Assembly (NCBI GenBank): GCA_964617335.1
Contig: CAZTXG010000050.1
Location: forward strand, 1 to 5,420
DNA from: UBA2658 sp964617335
GTDB lineage: Bacteria > Bacillota > Clostridia > Oscillospirales > Oscillospiraceae
Length of the DNA stretch: 5,420 bases
Reading direction: 5' to 3'
Shown here: positions 1-5,324 of the stretch, piece after piece
Numbering within the stretch: the first letter of the stretch is position 1
Layout of the letters: each line of letters opens with the position of its first letter
The notes under the pieces: model-generated
The model's database searches: none
Seen by the model: only the letters and a program-made list of their open reading frames with translations
What the model was told of the DNA's origin: nothing
Position numbers and translations under genes: made by a program

Positions 1-131
1 TAACGGCTGGCGGTATGTTTTTGTTGCCGATTTCGAAGCACTGTCCTGTCAAGTTACACGAAAGTTTATTAGATGCAGAAACGCTGAAACCCGCACTATC
101 TCGGCAATAAAATATACCGCATGTTACCGCC
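1..131 (-). repeat. attC-like recombination site: long imperfect palindrome with paired outer and inner boxes
   Basis: Seen directly: TAAC at 1-4 pairs with GTTA inside GTTACCGCC (123-131). After an unequal spacer (GGCTG at 5-9 against AT at 121-122), GCGGTAT (10-16) pairs perfectly with ATACCGC (114-120). A T-run/A-run segment follows, and then TTGCCGA (24-30) pairs perfectly with TCGGCAA (101-107). A variable interior of about 70 nt (31-100) closes the structure. Two box pairs, an unpaired asymmetric spacer and a variable terminal loop are the architecture of integron attC sites, which recombine as folded single strands. Read on the minus strand, the site begins GGCGGTAAC and ends with GTTA at the window edge, so it lies 3' of the minus-strand operon, as expected for a cassette. 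The outermost bases of one arm are outside the window. The core differs from GTTRRRY, so attC-like is an inference. The alternative is a dispersed palindromic repeat unrelated to the integrase. Confidence 0.68.
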
Positions 132-153
132 TGGTGTTCTGTCTTCCAGTCTT

Positions 154-165
154 GTAAACCATTGT
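154..165 (+). repeat. Left copy of a 12-nt inverted repeat at the cassette ends
   Basis: GTAAACCATTGT here is the exact reverse complement of ACAATGGTTTAC at 5084-5095. It lies 22 nt inside the GTTACCGCC core. The right copy lies 37 nt inside its GGCGGTAAC core, so core and 12-mer occur in the same order at both ends in inverted orientation. Confidence 0.75.
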
Positions 166-291
166 CTTTATTCAGTTTCCGTGTAATTATCATTTTACTT
201 TCTTGTCTTTCTGTGTTGGCTCGTGTGTCAGCGTTTTTTATTTTTTAAAGTGTCGGAAAATTTTTTAAAACAATTTCTCTTGGTATGTTGG

Positions 292-362
292 CTTTGCAAG
301 CTCTTTGATAAAGCTTTGATTGGAGCGTTGGCTCGTGGGGCTTTGACAATGTGCTTGCAAAG
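292..362. repeat. Inverted repeat enclosing the left 53-nt repeat
   Basis: CTTTGCAAGC (292-301) and GCTTGCAAAG (353-362) are perfect 10-nt reverse complements separated by 51 nt. The structure starts 18 nt after the last operon stop on the minus strand, so it would form in the 3' end of the operon mRNA. The sequence after it on that strand is not a U-run, so a classical intrinsic terminator is unlikely. An mRNA-stabilising or processing hairpin is possible. Confidence 0.55.
301..353 (+). repeat. Left copy of a 53-nt hairpin-forming repeat
   Basis: An ungapped comparison with 4914-4966 gives 44 identical positions of 53. The shared blocks are CTCTTTGA at the start and GGGGCTTTG near the end. 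Each copy has inverted arms: here TTGATAAAG (305-313) faces CTTTGACAA (341-349), with an inner GAGC-GTTG-GCTC hairpin at 323-334. It lies just downstream of the operon. Confidence 0.7.
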
Positions 363-379
363 TACTCTACACCTATTTT

Positions 380-1336
380 CTACCACCAACCTTTATAATT
401 ATAAGTCACATTTTGAGGTTGATTATTCCCGTATGCAACACCAATTGCTCTATATGCTTCAATTCTTTCACTCTCTTGGGCTTGCTCTTTTAAAATATAT
501 TTCCATTCCCTATCATCTATTTGTTTGATTTTATCAGCAATTTTCTTATTTAATGCTTGAACTTCAGAAAAGCATGCTGCATCTGGTTCAATAGTTGATA
601 AAATAGCTCCTGCGTTTTCTGCCGAATTCATGTCTTGCCCTGCATTCCAAATACCCTGTGCTTCCTGTAATTTGATTTTACAATCTCTATCAATCTTTTT
701 TTTATAAATTGGCTGAACAGCAGTTAATGCTTTATCGTAACATTCTTTACAGACCTCAGGAATACCTACTAACTTTGATATTGCTGCATCAAATTCGTTT
801 TGACCTGCTAACATTTCTGCTTCTTTTAGTATAAAATCACATTTACTATTATAATATTCTATGATTTTATTTTTCCCTTGTTCAATAAAACTTTGGTATT
901 TAGGGTCAGCAACCTTTAAGTTTTTTAATGCTGCCATATAGGCTTTTGTTTCTGTTTCACCAACACCTTTTAAAGTTACAGAAGTACTTGAAAACAAAGT
1001 GCCTTCAATACCATCACCAATGTAAAGTGTTACTTCTAAGGTATATGCTTGCATTGGAGGTGCAGTTGCAGTAATATCTTTCGTTAATACAACAACATTT
1101 GCTGTAATTATAAAACGATTATTTAAAGAACTGCCACCCATACCATTTTTTGTAGCAATCTGATTTAACTTGTTCTGCAAGTTTGATTGAGCAGAGGGCG
1201 TTAGGCCTTCAATTTGATCTGAAACAACCGATGCTAAAGCGATACGCCCTGCATCATCTGATTTCCCTTGATTGTTTTGTGCAAACAAAACAAAATTCAA
1301 AAGAAAAAATCCGATTATTAATGTTATTTTTTTCAT
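380..1336 (-). CDS. Secreted protein of unknown function with two Cys-bounded helical repeats
   Basis: This is the last gene of the operon (318 aa, stop TAG). The start is supported by a complete signal peptide from Met1: a Lys-Lys start, a hydrophobic core to about residue 18, and cleavage after LFA before Gln20. Residues 25-150 look like an alpha/beta domain with a strand-rich stretch (about 74-122). Residues 160-275 are helical and hold two related units that begin C-x3-L-x-E-A (Cys166 and Cys219) and end with a cysteine after an I-P motif (Cys196 and Cys255). Cys199 adds a CxxC. The spacing resembles TPR-like repeats closed by disulfides, which fits an exported protein. The tail (290-318) is rich in Tyr, Asn and Gln and ends in two tryptophans. 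It starts 18 nt after the preceding gene. I do not recognise the family. A solenoid scaffold in a periplasmic or outer-membrane complex is an inference. Confidence 0.9.
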   Translation of the reverse strand: MKKITLIIGFFLLNFVLFAQNNQGKSDDAGRIALASVVSDQIEGLTPSAQSNLQNKLNQIATKNGMGGSSLNNRFIITANVVVLTKDITATAPPMQAYTLEVTLYIGDGIEGTLFSSTSVTLKGVGETETKAYMAALKNLKVADPKYQSFIEQGKNKIIEYYNSKCDFILKEAEMLAGQNEFDAAISKLVGIPEVCKECYDKALTAVQPIYKKKIDRDCKIKLQEAQGIWNAGQDMNSAENAGAILSTIEPDAACFSEVQALNKKIADKIKQIDDREWKYILKEQAQESERIEAYRAIGVAYGNNQPQNVTYNYKGWW

Positions 1337-1354
1337 CGTGTTAATTTTTAAAAT

Positions 1355-2299
1355 TTATTTTTCACCTAAAACTAATTGAGCCTGACCAAGACCTTTCATC
1401 ATTAGTTTTGATTCAATTTGGTAGGTTTCTTTTAAATACTTTCTTAAGCCATTAGTCCATTTTCTTGCATCAATTGCTTTGCCTGCTTCATCAAAAAGAG
1501 GAATACGAACTTGCTCAAATAACATCATATTTTCAGTTGCATCAGTTGTATTAAAACGACCTTGTACTGTATTATCAGTAACCCATTTTTCGATAAGACT
1601 GCTAAGTTCATCATCTCCAAAATCTTCACTTTCTAAATCATACTCCCATGTGTTCCATGTTTTAATGCGTAAAATAATCTCTCTACCATTCGTAAACATG
1701 TCATCAAAATGATTTTGAAGTTGTACATTAAAATTGTCAAGATGTGAAAGAACCGCTTCTTCTAATAATACAGGCAATTCTGCTGTAAATGAAGGTTGAC
1801 CTGTACCAGAAGCACCAGCAATCTGTTTATCTGTATAAGCATCAAGTCCTTGCAAATTAAATGTGATTGATTTTTTTGGTCCAGTGGTATTAACTGTCCA
1901 AGTCATTTGCATCCAAATATCTGCTTTGGCAACTTTCTTCAATTTATCAATTGGACTTTCATTAACTTCACCACCGCCTTTACTTGTTAAGATAGCATCT
2001 TCTGCAGCTTCACTTTCTAATGATTTAAGAGAAGATTCTAAATTTTTAAGTGGAAAACCTCTATCAGCCATTAATTCATTTATTTTACTAATAACTAATA
2101 ATAAATCGGCATTTTCTTGTAAAGCTTTTTTGTAATCAGGAACTTTAACAACTTTTCCTTGATTATCAAACTCCATCATATAACCGTTTGTATTACACCA
2201 AACATCGCTTGGCACAATCATAATTGTTGGTTTTTTTGCTTGTGAAAAAGCACTTGCTGTGCATAAAACCATTAAAAATGCAAAAATTATTTGTTTCAT
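1355..2299 (-). CDS. Secreted protein of unknown function, possibly DUF6175-like
   Basis: The fourth gene of the operon (314 aa). Met1 opens a standard signal peptide with cleavage after AFS before Gln20. The mature protein begins with Lys-Pro and a beta strand, T25-IMIVPSD, followed by W34-C35 and NGY at 38-40. A helical segment follows (55-125, with D64-LLLVISKINELMADRGFPL), then strands with ADIW (126-129) and a FNLQGLDAYT stretch (147-156). This order (short strand, helix, second strand pair, a conserved Asp on a strand) is like the CsgG/LpoB/TolB-N type of exported alpha/beta domain, but that is judged by eye. The C-terminal part (205-290) begins GREIILRIKTW and is probably a second domain. 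From memory it resembles the Bacteroidota family DUF6175; I could not verify this. It lies 20 nt after the lipoprotein gene and 18 nt before the last gene. Confidence 0.9.
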   Translation of the reverse strand: MKQIIFAFLMVLCTASAFSQAKKPTIMIVPSDVWCNTNGYMMEFDNQGKVVKVPDYKKALQENADLLLVISKINELMADRGFPLKNLESSLKSLESEAAEDAILTSKGGGEVNESPIDKLKKVAKADIWMQMTWTVNTTGPKKSITFNLQGLDAYTDKQIAGASGTGQPSFTAELPVLLEEAVLSHLDNFNVQLQNHFDDMFTNGREIILRIKTWNTWEYDLESEDFGDDELSSLIEKWVTDNTVQGRFNTTDATENMMLFEQVRIPLFDEAGKAIDARKWTNGLRKYLKETYQIESKLMMKGLGQAQLVLGEK

Positions 2300-2319
2300 C
2301 TGTTTTAAAATTTAAGTTA

Positions 2320-2808
2320 TTACTTTTTAAGAATACCGTCCTCAATCATTTTCTGTTTAAGTTCTGCACGGAGGACACGCACAACAACACCATGAGTTAC
2401 GCTTTGGCGAGCACCTTTTCGATCTCTTGAAACTTTTTGACCAATACGTTCGTCTTTTAATGAGACAAAATTTTTGTATTCTCCTCCATCTGAAAAGAAT
2501 TTATTAAAATATTCCTCATACTTTTGACGTGCATTTACTTCTGCAACAACAGGTCTTTTTTCACAATCCTGTTTACCTTCATAAATTCCATTAAAAAGCA
2601 CATCGTTTACAGCATTTTTTTTTGCTTGTTCTATTGCATCAAATCTGTTCCTTCCATTACCCCATGCTTTAACAGTTTGCGTCCCATCCATTTCAATGCC
2701 AAGACATTCGGTTTTATATGAATAGTTACCTGCGATCTTCTTTTGAGTATTGCATGATGGAAGAATAAATAGAGCTATTAAGAAAGTGCTCAATAATATA
2801 TTTTTCAT
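2320..2808 (-). CDS. Small predicted lipoprotein, paralogue of the preceding gene product
   Basis: The third gene of the operon (162 aa). The N-terminus is a lipoprotein signal: Lys2, a hydrophobic core, then LPSC with lipidation at Cys19 and Asn20 at +2. It is therefore probably anchored to a membrane, most likely the outer one. It shares a clear pattern with the product of the gene upstream: a strand ending VKAW (46-49), an identical AIEQAKKNAV (58-67) followed by a hydrophobic-F-x-G turn, FFSDGGEYKNFV (104-115), RIG (121-123), and GVVV (140-143) before a C-terminal helix. The alanine-rich helix after a G/T-rich strand recalls FlgT N-terminal and LPP20-type domains of other envelope lipoproteins. 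That is only a fold-level suspicion. Tandem duplication followed by a change of anchoring is the simplest history. Gaps are 19 nt upstream and 20 nt downstream. Confidence 0.9.
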   Translation of the reverse strand: MKNILLSTFLIALFILPSCNTQKKIAGNYSYKTECLGIEMDGTQTVKAWGNGRNRFDAIEQAKKNAVNDVLFNGIYEGKQDCEKRPVVAEVNARQKYEEYFNKFFSDGGEYKNFVSLKDERIGQKVSRDRKGARQSVTHGVVVRVLRAELKQKMIEDGILKK

Positions 2809-2827
2809 ATCTATTGTTTTTTAGTTA

Positions 2828-3343
2828 TTAAAACCCACTTCCAAGTCCTTTAATAATACCCGCATCTTCTAAATCCTTTCTAAGTGCGGCAACATTAACA
2901 GAAACAACAACACCAATTTTATACTCTTTTCCTATTTTAATTCTATCACCAGGAGCAATTGCACCATTGTTAGTAAGAGTAACAAACTTCTGATACTTCC
3001 CTCCATCTTGGAAAAAATCCTTGAAAAAATCTTCCTTTTCCTGCTCCAAATTTGGACTTTGTGCTAAAGCTTTCTGTCCTTTAACTCTGTCCTTATCTGG
3101 AAACCCTTTGAAAATGATACCATGTACAGCATTTTTTTTGGCTTGTTCTATGGCTGTTTCAGGTTTTTTAGAGTATGACCAAACTTTTATTTGATAAGTA
3201 CCTTGTGTTCCAGTTCCAACTGCTTCAATTTCATATCTCCATTCAGCAGTTTCTTTGTCGGCTTTCTTCTTTGACTGAGCCATACAAATGTATGGCAAAG
3301 TCAAAAAGGCGACAAACATCATTATTATGTTTATCTTTTTCAT
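2828..3343 (-). CDS. Small secreted protein, paralogue of the adjacent lipoprotein
   Basis: The second gene of the operon (171 aa). Its signal peptide has Lys2-Lys3, a hydrophobic stretch to about residue 19, and cleavage after MA before Gln23. Cys20 exists, but PYIC is not a normal lipobox, so I read it as soluble or periplasmic. The body has a strand ending IKVW (52-55), AIEQAKKNAV (64-73), an F-K-G turn (78-80), EDFFKDFFQDGGKYQKFV (104-121), DRIKIG (133-138), and GVVV (144-147) before a final helix. These blocks align with the downstream lipoprotein at a constant offset of six residues until a short insertion. The Glu-rich and aromatic FF-x-DGG-x-Y-x-x-FV block is the most distinctive motif and may be a binding surface. 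Function is unknown. It starts 31 nt after the first gene, the longest gap in the operon. Confidence 0.9.
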   Translation of the reverse strand: MKKINIIMMFVAFLTLPYICMAQSKKKADKETAEWRYEIEAVGTGTQGTYQIKVWSYSKKPETAIEQAKKNAVHGIIFKGFPDKDRVKGQKALAQSPNLEQEKEDFFKDFFQDGGKYQKFVTLTNNGAIAPGDRIKIGKEYKIGVVVSVNVAALRKDLEDAGIIKGLGSGF

Positions 3344-3374
3344 GTTTATTTTTTAAATTTTGTTTAACATTAAT

Positions 3375-4727
3375 TTACTTAACTAGTTTTAGCAACATCC
3401 CCGGCTGAATTGTTTTACCTCCTTTAAAAGGTGTAGCAGTGATAGGATTTCCGTCTTTATCTAAGACTTGTTCTGCTTGTTCTCCTGCATTATATCTATT
3501 ATCCCAAATTATTTTTTTATCAGCAGTCGCTCTCCCAATTTTCTTGTATTCAGTTGTTCCTGTTTTTTGGTTAAAAACCATTTCTAAAACATCAAATCTT
3601 TCACCTCCTTTTAATCCCTCTTTCATTCCAATTTGAGCCGTAATCGGATTTACTGTTAAAACTGGTACTTTAGGTTTAAACACATCATTTTCTTTTTGTA
3701 ATTCAGCAAAAGCATTGTCAACATTTCTTACTAATGCTAAATCTATTAATTGCTCTTGTGTTCGAGTTTTTCCTATTTTAAAAGTAACTAAGCTTTGATT
3801 ATACTGTACACCAACAAATTCGAGACTAAATAAATCAGACTTATCAAAAGCAGAAGGATTTGACCAAAGGTCGTTATAGAAGATACTTGCAATTGAATCA
3901 TTCCAATTTAATCTATATAACCATGTTTTTGACCATAAAGAATACCCTTCTTTTGTTTTCTCATATGTAGCATCAGCAGCTTTTAATGCCATATCTATTA
4001 ACATTTGTGGTTTACCCGCCATAGATTTAGCTATTTCAGCTTTTGCAGCATCACGAACAATAGCAACTACAGGTTCATTTTCAATAAATTCTAATTTTGT
4101 AAAAGTTACAAAAGTATTTCTTATTAATTCTTCACCTGCATCACCAAGCGTCGCCAACCCTTTTGTTTGACCTTGTGCAATACTTGCTTCCAATTCGGAT
4201 GCGTTATAAAACCCACGCTCTTGGATTAAACTCATATCAAATTTACCATCAGCATTTCTATTAAACCATTTTGCCACTAATTTATTTGCGAGTTTATTGT
4301 CGTTCATCACTTTATCAATTTTTAATTGATATTCTTGTTTCTCAGTCGGCATAACTACTGCAATAGTTTGTTCAGCATTTAGATACTTAACAGGTTTTAA
4401 ACTTAATGTTGCTTTTGCAATTTGAAGTGGATTTTTTAAAGTGTCTTTCAAAAATCCTGCTTTTAGTAAATCTTGTTCTGATAATACAATAGAGTTAATG
4501 TTAAATGATTTTAAATCAATATCATGCTTGTTGTACTTATCGGGAAATGGATAATTATTCCATGAACTCATTACTGCATCCTTGTTAGGAAAACTTTCAG
4601 ATTCAATAAGAATCATTGATAGTGAACTTCTGCGATATTTAAAGTCTTTGCTTGACTCTTGGGCGAATGTTTGAATAGTTCCTAACAAACATGCTACTGT
4701 TAAAACTGTGTAAATTAATTTTTTCAT
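3375..4727 (-). CDS. Large secreted protein of unknown function, first gene of the operon
   Basis: 450 aa, stop TAA. Met1 gives a complete signal peptide with cleavage after TFA before Gln23. The mature protein starts with a charged segment (RRSSLSMILIESESF, 32-46) and DID at 69-71. It continues with strands around 103-126 and a helical and loop region with VAKWFNRNADGKFD (151-164) and ERGFYNASELEASIAQG (170-186). After that comes LGDAGEELIRNTFV (194-207), which looks like the end of a nucleotide-free alpha/beta domain related to CsgG/LpoB-type exported proteins (inference). A linker with W-S-K-T-W and LNWNDS (265-278) leads to a C-terminal beta domain (353-450). That domain opens with VPVLTVNPITAQIGMKEGLKGGERFDV and ends with PGMLLKLVK, like small barrel domains of FlgT-C type. 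I do not recognise a named family. Being first and largest, it may be the core component. Confidence 0.9.
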   Translation of the reverse strand: MKKLIYTVLTVACLLGTIQTFAQESSKDFKYRRSSLSMILIESESFPNKDAVMSSWNNYPFPDKYNKHDIDLKSFNINSIVLSEQDLLKAGFLKDTLKNPLQIAKATLSLKPVKYLNAEQTIAVVMPTEKQEYQLKIDKVMNDNKLANKLVAKWFNRNADGKFDMSLIQERGFYNASELEASIAQGQTKGLATLGDAGEELIRNTFVTFTKLEFIENEPVVAIVRDAAKAEIAKSMAGKPQMLIDMALKAADATYEKTKEGYSLWSKTWLYRLNWNDSIASIFYNDLWSNPSAFDKSDLFSLEFVGVQYNQSLVTFKIGKTRTQEQLIDLALVRNVDNAFAELQKENDVFKPKVPVLTVNPITAQIGMKEGLKGGERFDVLEMVFNQKTGTTEYKKIGRATADKKIIWDNRYNAGEQAEQVLDKDGNPITATPFKGGKTIQPGMLLKLVK

Positions 4728-4826
4728 TATCTTGAAATTTTTTTTATTTTTTCTTACTCATATGGCTTTTCAGAATACGCCTTGTTTTTATTGTAGTTTT
4801 CTTACTCTACATTAAAAATATGATAT

Positions 4827-4834
4827 AAAAGATA
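4827..4834 (-). promoter_or_regulatory. Weak candidate -7 element for the operon
   Basis: The minus strand reads TATCTTTT, which matches TAnnTTTG except for the last base. It lies about 100 nt before the first operon start. No TTG stands at the expected -33 distance. It is the best candidate close to the gene, but a poor one. Confidence 0.2.
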
Positions 4835-4913
4835 TTATGGTGGTTCTCTTATGAACTTCGACCATTTAATTAATAAGTAAAGTTTATTTGTAAAATAGAA
4901 GGGGGAAATTGCA

Positions 4914-4966
4914 CTCTTTGACAAAGTTTTGGTTTGAGCCTTGTCTTGAGGGGCTTTGGCAATGTG
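4914..4966 (+). repeat. Right copy of the 53-nt hairpin-forming repeat
   Basis: It matches 301-353 at 44 of 53 positions in the same orientation. Its own arms are TTGACAAAG (4918-4926) and CTTTGGCAA (4954-4962), complementary at 8 of 9 positions around a 27-nt loop. Located about 190 nt before the first operon gene, it would lie in the operon's leader RNA if transcription starts near the attI-like core. Confidence 0.7.
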
Positions 4967-5083
4967 TGCAATGTGGGTCGGCAATTGTTTAAAAAATGTG
5001 CGGTGGGCAAAAAATTAAAAACATTAGGTCGGCTTGAGTGTCGGCTCTCTGGTCTTGTCAATATTTTGTTTTTCTGTCCTTTC

Positions 5084-5095
5084 ACAATGGTTTAC
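5084..5095 (+). repeat. Right copy of the 12-nt inverted repeat at the cassette ends
   Basis: ACAATGGTTTAC is the exact reverse complement of 154-165. It lies 37 nt inside the GGCGGTAAC core at 5133-5141. Confidence 0.75.
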
Positions 5096-5132
5096 TTTTC
5101 AATTTTAGTACTGTCATCTGTCTCTTACACTT

Positions 5133-5141
5133 GGCGGTAAC
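5133..5141 (-). other. attI-like recombination core between integrase gene and cassette
   Basis: The plus strand reads GGCGGTAAC, so the minus strand reads GTTACCGCC, the same nonamer found on the plus strand at 123-131. No matching palindromic partner lies within the next 180 nt towards the integrase gene, so this is a simple core site rather than a second attC. That is how attI differs from attC. Its place, about 180 nt upstream of the integrase start, also fits attI. Confidence 0.55.
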
Positions 5142-5156
5142 GTTTAATTTACGCAC

Positions 5157-5182
5157 CAAATATACAACATTCTTAAATGCAA
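5157..5182 (-). promoter_or_regulatory. Outward (Pc-like) promoter reading into the cassette
   Basis: On the minus strand, TATATTTG (5164-5157) is a perfect TAnnTTTG -7 element of the Bacteroidota primary sigma factor. A TTTTG lies upstream (5184-5180) with a 15-nt spacer, shorter than usual. Transcription would start near 5150, about 10 nt before the attI-like core, and read into the operon. Confidence 0.5.
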
Positions 5183-5272
5183 AATTTAAAACATTCGTAA
5201 ACCCGTTTTTAAATATATCCCTTTCTTTATATAAACAAATCATTATAAGCCAATTAATTTGATTATGCTATT

Positions 5273-5301
5273 TTGTATTTGCGAATATTGCATTATCTTT
5301 G
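5273..5301 (+). promoter_or_regulatory. Promoter of the integrase gene
   Basis: TTG (5273-5275), an 18-nt spacer and TATCTTTG (5294-5301) match the Bacteroidota consensus TTTG / TAnnTTTG well. The start of transcription would fall near 5307, leaving a leader of under 20 nt before the ATG at 5325. Confidence 0.65.
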
Positions 5302-5324
5302 TTTCACTATTAAACCTGTAAAAT

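Larger units (their letters stand above)
132..379. other. Non-coding 3' region of the cassette, rich in repeats
   Basis: I see no credible gene here. A plus-strand reading frame begins at 223 but runs antisense into the last operon gene and lacks a start context or coding character. The stretch holds one copy of a 12-nt inverted repeat (154-165), two copies of GTTGGCTCGTG (215-225 and 327-337), an A/T block (261-275) with an inverted partner at 4983-4996, one copy of the 53-nt repeat (301-353), and a 10-nt inverted repeat (292-301 with 353-362). No clean hairpin followed by a U-run is visible on the minus strand just after the last stop. Confidence 0.7.
380..4727 (-). other. Five-gene operon of exported proteins
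   Basis: The genes share one strand, with gaps of 31, 19, 20 and 18 nt, and no promoter or hairpin was seen between them. All five products carry export signals (four signal-peptidase I type, one lipoprotein). Two are paralogues. Common transcription and a shared site of action in the periplasm or at the outer membrane follow naturally. The first start codon lies about 410 nt from the attI-like core, leaving a long leader if the outward promoter near 5157 drives it. Confidence 0.75.
4728..5132. other. Non-coding 5' region of the operon with repeats shared with the left end
   Basis: I see no credible gene. Short frames here (for example 4870-5085 minus) overlap the repeats and translate to Lys/Arg/Pro-rich strings without an export signal or family resemblance. 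Positions 4728-4900 are plain AT-rich leader. From 4914 to about 5080 the plus strand becomes G/T-rich, with repeated TCGGCTTGAG- and GTCGGC-like words, and it carries the right copies of the 53-nt repeat (4914-4966), the A/T block (4983-4996) and the 12-nt inverted repeat (5084-5095). Confidence 0.65.
4..5140 (-). mobile_element. Putative integron-type gene cassette carrying a five-gene operon
   Basis: The boundaries are set by assuming the integron cut G^TT in the two like-oriented cores on the minus strand: GTTA at 4-1 and GTTACCGCC at 5141-5133. The unit would be about 5.1 kb: leader, five genes, 248 nt of 3' non-coding sequence and attC. Its two ends share related non-coding sequence (a 53-nt repeat, a 12-nt inverted repeat and an A/T block). 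The gene gaps of 18-31 nt leave no room for internal attC sites, so the operon cannot be a row of single-gene cassettes. Integron cassettes are known mostly as units of one gene under about 1 kb, so this one is exceptional. Alternatives are a chromosomal operon next to an integrase gene, or another tyrosine-recombinase element with inverted ends. Confidence 0.5.

Noticed and set aside
1..131. Structured RNA or tRNA gene
   Set aside because: The long palindrome could fold as RNA, but it has no tRNA arms, no promoter nearby, and its ends coincide with the core at 5133-5141. A recombination site explains it better.
292..362. Intrinsic terminator after the operon
   Set aside because: The 10-nt arms are perfect, but the loop is 51 nt and no U-run follows on the minus strand.
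223..528. 101-codon plus-strand frame at the left end
   Set aside because: It runs antisense into the last operon gene, crosses two repeats, and has a Leu/Phe/Cys-rich composition typical of a shadow frame.
4870..5085. 71-codon minus-strand reading frame upstream of the operon
   Set aside because: It overlaps the 53-nt repeat and A/T block, gives a Lys/Arg/Pro-rich peptide with no domain or export signal, and has no promoter of its own. It is best explained as translation of non-coding cassette-end sequence.
4934..5262. Two overlapping plus-strand frames before the integrase gene
   Set aside because: They cross the attI-like core, the inverted repeats and the promoter region and have no recognisable protein features.
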